A stretch of DNA of 48,227 nucleotides, taken from Mesorhizobium sp. WSM3626. Lineage in GTDB: Bacteria > Pseudomonadota > Alphaproteobacteria > Rhizobiales > Rhizobiaceae. Location of the stretch: positions 157 through 48,383 of the forward strand of contig NZ_AZUY01000028.1 of assembly GCF_000513935.1 (NCBI RefSeq). Direction: 5' to 3'. The position numbers and the translations under genes were made by a program. The notes beneath the pieces were generated by a model. That model saw nothing but the letters and a program-made list of their open reading frames with translations. It had not been told where the DNA came from and made no database searches. Shown piece after piece: positions 44,970 through 48,227 of the stretch (position 1 is the first letter of the stretch; every line of letters begins with the position of its first letter).

Positions 44970-45719
44970 GTGGATCACAAGGTTCTGCAGGCCAGGAGCG
45001 AGTTGTTGCGCCGGATGAGCGCGGGCGATTTCGAGCGGCTGCGGCCACATCTCAAGAGCGTTTTTCTGGAATTGCGATCACCGTTGGAGAACGAAGGCCA
45101 AAAGATCGAGGCCGTCTATTTCTTGGAGAGTGGCATCGCATCGGTTGTGGCCAAGGCTTCGGCGACGGCGGAAGCAGAGGTGGGAATAATTGGCTTTGAG
45201 GGCATGACCGGTTCGGCGCTGATCATGGGCGACGAGCTGGCAAGCTTCGATTGTTACGTCCAGTCGACGAGCGAAGCGCTGCGGATGAGTGCCGCGCCGT
45301 TCCTCGAAGCCTTGGAAGACAGCCCTACCTTGCGGCCGTTCCTGTTGCGCTACGTCCAGTATCTCCACATCCAGACGAGCTACACGGCATCGATCAACGC
45401 GCGGCACAGCCTTGAGGTCCGACTGGCGAGATGGCTTCTGATGTGCAGCGACCGGACCATCGGCGACAGGCTTACGATAACCCACGAATTCCTTTCCGTT
45501 ATGCTGGGCGTCAGGCGCCCTGGGGTCACCGTGGGGCTTCAGACAATCGAGAGCCATGGCTACATCCGAGCCCGCCGCGGCGAAATCACGATCCGGGATC
45601 GGAGAGGTCTCATGACGCTGGCACGGGACTCTTACGGCGCTCCCGAACTGCAATACCGTCGGCTGGTCGGAGATCTCGGTTCAAAGAACCCTTCCAGGCA
45701 GGATCGTCCGCCCACCTGA
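44970..45719 (+). CDS. Crp/Fnr-family transcriptional regulator
   Basis: A 249-residue regulator with a cyclic-nucleotide-binding-like domain (about residues 20-135) and a C-terminal winged helix of the CRP type (LTITHEFLSVMLGVRRPGVTVGLQTIESHGYIRARRGEITIRD). No cysteine cluster of the FNR kind is present, so it does not sense oxygen through an iron-sulfur centre; the effector is unknown. The start is GTG 44970, with GGAGAG at a good distance. The gene is preceded by the small 54-residue protein and followed by a 470-base gap. Confidence 0.9.
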   Translation: MDHKVLQARSELLRRMSAGDFERLRPHLKSVFLELRSPLENEGQKIEAVYFLESGIASVVAKASATAEAEVGIIGFEGMTGSALIMGDELASFDCYVQSTSEALRMSAAPFLEALEDSPTLRPFLLRYVQYLHIQTSYTASINARHSLEVRLARWLLMCSDRTIGDRLTITHEFLSVMLGVRRPGVTVGLQTIESHGYIRARRGEITIRDRRGLMTLARDSYGAPELQYRRLVGDLGSKNPSRQDRPPT

Positions 45720-46193
45720 CCGCCACCATTGCCGGGGTTGGTAGGCCGGATTGTGGGCCGGAAGTGCGGGAATGGCCGACGCGATAATGCCGGTTTGACG
45801 GCACATTGCCTAAGCTCGCGTCGGCCATTGCGGCATGGTTTGGATGCCCCCTAGCCAATCTAGTGATCTAGCGATGGCCGACAATAAAGGTCAATTGATT
45901 GGTAAGAACCGTACGAAGCTGAACTTTGTCTTGCACCGATGGGGTGCCACGCAAGCCTGGCGCATCGCACTCTCGGAATAGAACATAACTTCCCGCCGCT
46001 GGCCGAGCGCCGTTACCCCGTCACGTTGCCGACGTTAGCCGTAGATCCCTTCATGCCGGCACTTCGCCGGCGCTGCTCATAGCCGGCACCGGTCAGGCAA
46101 TCACAAGTCCTTGAACGCAAACTGTTCCCGGAACATCTCAACTCCAGGTTTGTTTGGAGCCCAGATGCTATCTGGAGCAGGGCGGAGAAATCC
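45720..46193. other. Intergenic region with a possible gene remnant
   Basis: About 470 bases between the Crp/Fnr gene and the DUF2231 gene. It contains the short frame 45874-45981 described separately and a hairpin (CTCCA..TGGAG, near 46141-46159) shortly before the next gene. Otherwise nothing is recognised. Confidence 0.5.
45874..45981 (+). CDS. Truncated DUF3606-like small protein (possible remnant)
   Basis: A 35-residue frame, MADNKGQLIGKNRTKLNFV then HRWGATQAWRIALSE. The first part matches the pattern of DUF3606 proteins (MADDK..GkpDR.riN), and the second part recalls their 'YW...GVt...L..AV' segment, but the protein is shorter than the usual 55-60 residues and the ending is different. 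No clear ribosome binding site is present. It may be a decayed copy; the match is weak. Confidence 0.3.
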   Translation: MADNKGQLIGKNRTKLNFVLHRWGATQAWRIALSE

Positions 46194-46625
46194 ATGGTCA
46201 ATTCCCGATCGATGCCGGTGGTCACCAGGCGTCCGATCTATCGGGCGCCAATGGCGATCGCCAATGCCTGTTTCATCGGCACGCTGCTGACCGACCTCGC
46301 CTATTGGCGGACCGCCGAGATGATGTGGACCGATTTTTCCGCATGGCTGTTGTTAGCCGGTCTGGTGATGGGAGCGCTTGCGGTAATTGCGGCCCTTGTT
46401 GATCTCTTCACCGGTCGAATGTTCCCAGTGCGCTGGGTCTATCTGCTCGGCAGCCTGGTGGTTCTTGTCCTTTCGTTCTTCAACGCGCTGGTGCACAGCC
46501 GTGATGCCTGGACCTCGGTTGTGCCGACGGGGCTCATCCTCTCCGCAGCAGCCGTGATCGTCTTGCTTCTCGTGTGGCTGCTGCGATGGAGCACGGGCCG
46601 CGCTCCCGGGGAGGTGGTCGAATGA
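46194..46625 (+). CDS. DUF2231 membrane protein
   Basis: A 143-residue inner-membrane protein with four hydrophobic segments ([63 protein letters not shown] and [20 protein letters not shown]). The layout and the conserved 'DLAYW' and 'ALVHSRDAW' regions fit DUF2231. GGAGAAA lies before the ATG. The stop codon overlaps the start of the following sugar-dehydrogenase gene (ATGA), implying translational coupling and a joint role, perhaps electron transfer from a periplasmic oxidation; that is inference. Confidence 0.85.
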   Translation: MVNSRSMPVVTRRPIYRAPMAIANACFIGTLLTDLAYWRTAEMMWTDFSAWLLLAGLVMGALAVIAALVDLFTGRMFPVRWVYLLGSLVVLVLSFFNALVHSRDAWTSVVPTGLILSAAAVIVLLLVWLLRWSTGRAPGEVVE

Positions 46626-47974
46626 GCGCCATGCAGGTTTCCGACAGACACATCCGGCGTGCCGTGGGGTTAGGCCTGCTGTGCGGATCGCTTCTGGCAT
46701 TGCCTGCCTGCAGCGACGACGACCCAGACCCAAGCGGCCAGGTCGGGCCGAACCCGACACTGCCTGAACCGACGCAATATCTTGTTCCGCCCATGCATGT
46801 CGCTTCGATCATCGGCTGGAAACAGGACGAGAAACCGACGGTTGCGAAGGGTTTGCAGATCCAGGCATTCGCCAAGGGATTGAAGCATCCGCGCTCGCTC
46901 TACACCTTGCCGAACGGTGACGTTCTCGTGGTTGAATCCGTGGCGCCGCCCGGCGCCGCGATCAAACGTCCGAAGGACCTGATCATGGGCTGGATCGAGT
47001 CCATGGCGACGTCGGGCGGCGGCACCGAGGGAAGCAGCAACCGCATAACCTTGCTGCGCGATACGAACGGCGATGGTGTGCCCGATCTCCAGAACGTCTT
47101 CCTCGACCATCTCAATTCGCCCTTCGGTGTGGCTCTGGTCGGCAACGACCTCTATGTGGCCAACACGGATGCCATCGTGCGCTATCCCTACACGCCAGGC
47201 GATACCAAGATCACCGCGCCTGGCACCGTGCTGACGCCGCTGCCCGGCGGCCCGATCGATCACCACTGGACCAAGTCTCTCGTTGCCAGCCCGGACGGAT
47301 CGCTGCTTTATGTCGGGGTCGGCTCCAACAGCAACATCACGGAGAACGGCATCCAGGCGGAGAAGGACCGCGCCGCCATCTGGGAGGTCGACAGGGCGAC
47401 AGGCCGTTCGCGCATTTTCGCAAGCGGGCTGCGCAATCCCAACGGTTTGAGCTGGGAGCCGCAGAGCGGAGCGCTTTGGGCCGTTATCAACGAGCGCGAC
47501 GAACTCGGCCCCAATCTGGTTCCCGACTACATGACTTCGGTCAAGGACGGCGCGTTTTATGGCTGGCCATACAGCTACTATGGCCAGCATGTCGATCCGC
47601 GGGTGATGCCGCAGCGGCCGGACCTGGTCGCCAAGGCGATCCCCCCGGACTATGCACTGAGTTCTCATGTCGCGCCCCTGGGCCTGGCATTTTACACCGG
47701 CACCAATCTGCCCGAATCCTATCGCAACGGCGCGTTTGTCGGCGAACATGGCAGCTGGAACCGCAAGCGCTTCAACGGCTACAAGGTCGTTTTCATACCG
47801 TTCAATGGCGGTCATCCCGACGGCAAGCCTCAGGACGTCGTCACCGGTTTCCTTGACAATGACAACAAGGCACATGGGCGGCCCGTGGGCGTTGCTGTCG
47901 ACAAGGCCGGTGCTTTGTTGATTGCGGACGATGTTGGAAACACCGTCTGGCGCGTGACTGCCGCACCTCGGTAG
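46622..47974 (+). CDS. Sorbosone-dehydrogenase-like periplasmic lipoprotein (PQQ-type beta-propeller)
   Basis: The 450-residue protein starts with a lipoprotein signal ([12 protein letters not shown], Cys at about residue 30), followed by a six-bladed propeller of the glucose/sorbosone dehydrogenase family: [79 protein letters not shown] and [15 protein letters not shown]. Known relatives oxidise sugar aldehydes with pyrroloquinoline quinone; whether this one holds PQQ is not certain. It is coupled to the DUF2231 membrane gene by a four-base overlap, as often seen for this pair. A PQQ synthesis cluster is not in the window. Confidence 0.88.
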   Translation: MSAMQVSDRHIRRAVGLGLLCGSLLALPACSDDDPDPSGQVGPNPTLPEPTQYLVPPMHVASIIGWKQDEKPTVAKGLQIQAFAKGLKHPRSLYTLPNGDVLVVESVAPPGAAIKRPKDLIMGWIESMATSGGGTEGSSNRITLLRDTNGDGVPDLQNVFLDHLNSPFGVALVGNDLYVANTDAIVRYPYTPGDTKITAPGTVLTPLPGGPIDHHWTKSLVASPDGSLLYVGVGSNSNITENGIQAEKDRAAIWEVDRATGRSRIFASGLRNPNGLSWEPQSGALWAVINERDELGPNLVPDYMTSVKDGAFYGWPYSYYGQHVDPRVMPQRPDLVAKAIPPDYALSSHVAPLGLAFYTGTNLPESYRNGAFVGEHGSWNRKRFNGYKVVFIPFNGGHPDGKPQDVVTGFLDNDNKAHGRPVGVAVDKAGALLIADDVGNTVWRVTAAPR

Positions 47975-48118
47975 CCGTTTCGGATTGTATGCGCAGGCAA
48001 GGCGCGTGATGATCTTGGCACGACATGGTAAAAATCGTACAGTGAAACGTCATCAAATCAAGCGCTTTTAAATACCTGCCACGCCGATATGGGCGGCGAG
48101 TCGGACGGACGAACGGCC

Positions 48119-48227
48119 ATGTCGACAAATCCCGAACCGACCAATGTCGCCACGTCGGTGGACGCCATTCTCGATGAGTTGCAGGACAGCCCTTTCCCAT
48201 CGATGCAAGCCGCCATAGCAATGCTGC
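48119..48227 (+). CDS. Start of an unidentified gene (cut by the right edge)
   Basis: The frame opens with MSTNPEPTNVATSVDAILDE, continues LQDSPFPSMQAAIAML and runs off the window after 36 codons. A purine-rich stretch (CGGACGGACG) lies upstream as a weak ribosome binding site. The visible part is polar and helical; no family can be named. Confidence 0.45.
   Translation, partial: MSTNPEPTNVATSVDAILDELQDSPFPSMQAAIAML

Overview
The window is GC-rich DNA with close spacing of genes, frequent GTG/TTG alternatives and gene content typical of a soil alphaproteobacterium of the order Rhizobiales; the mixture of products most resembles Mesorhizobium. That assignment is inference from gene content (zwf-pgl-edd operon, isocitrate lyase with a ScfR-type regulator, phasin, PdhS-like kinase, CCTCCTCCC-loop sRNA, rhizobial palindromic repeats, tRNA-His with A73), not from a database search. 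It reads as ordinary chromosome with an insertion-sequence fragment at the left edge and one small, apparently inserted element near 20.2-20.6 kb.

Layout. 1-1.2 kb: 5' end of an IS5-type transposase, then about 1.1 kb without a credible gene. 1.2-6.1 kb: DUF882/M15-like periplasmic protein, Tat-exported multicopper oxidase, an unusual dehydrogenase with a SAF domain, and an orphan VapB antitoxin. 6.2-12.3 kb: proC, a proline-rich unknown protein, folD, a GlxA-type AraC regulator and an exported von Willebrand A protein. 12.3-16.4 kb: the Entner-Doudoroff operon zwf-pgl-edd on the minus strand. 16.6-18.9 kb: SDR and SH3 proteins with two copies of a rhizobial palindromic repeat. 18.9-22.1 kb: a putrescine-degradation pair (glutamine-synthetase-like puuA, FAD oxidase puuB) split by a four-helix-bundle (23S rRNA intervening-sequence family) gene flanked by inverted arrays of an 8-bp G-rich repeat. 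22.2-28.1 kb: HAD hydrolase, degenerate receiver, aceA with a small partner gene, the divergent ScfR-like regulator, and a DMT transporter. 28.4-32.5 kb: potFGHI putrescine importer. 32.5-36.6 kb: AsmA protein and acetoacetyl-CoA synthetase. 36.8-40.8 kb: a very large PAS histidine kinase. 41-42 kb: phasin, a three-hairpin anti-Shine-Dalgarno sRNA and tRNA-His. 42.1-48.2 kb: LysR, DUF1127, a frame-disrupted aldo/keto reductase, Crp/Fnr regulator, DUF2231 protein with a sorbosone-dehydrogenase-like lipoprotein, and a truncated gene at the edge.

How it fits together. The metabolic genes centre on carbon supply and storage: sugar oxidation through the Entner-Doudoroff route, acetate/fatty-acid growth through isocitrate lyase, reuse of acetoacetate (a product of PHB breakdown) through acetoacetyl-CoA synthetase, phasin for PHB granules, and uptake plus gamma-glutamylation of putrescine.

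Most notable: (1) the four-helix-bundle gene enclosed by (AGTAGGGG)6 upstream and (CCCCTACT)7 downstream in its own reading direction, where the last upstream repeat also supplies the Shine-Dalgarno sequence; (2) an sRNA with three hairpins all presenting CCTCCTCCC in the loop, next to the phasin gene and behind a paired TGC-N3-GCA operator; (3) an aldo/keto reductase carrying three apparent indels.
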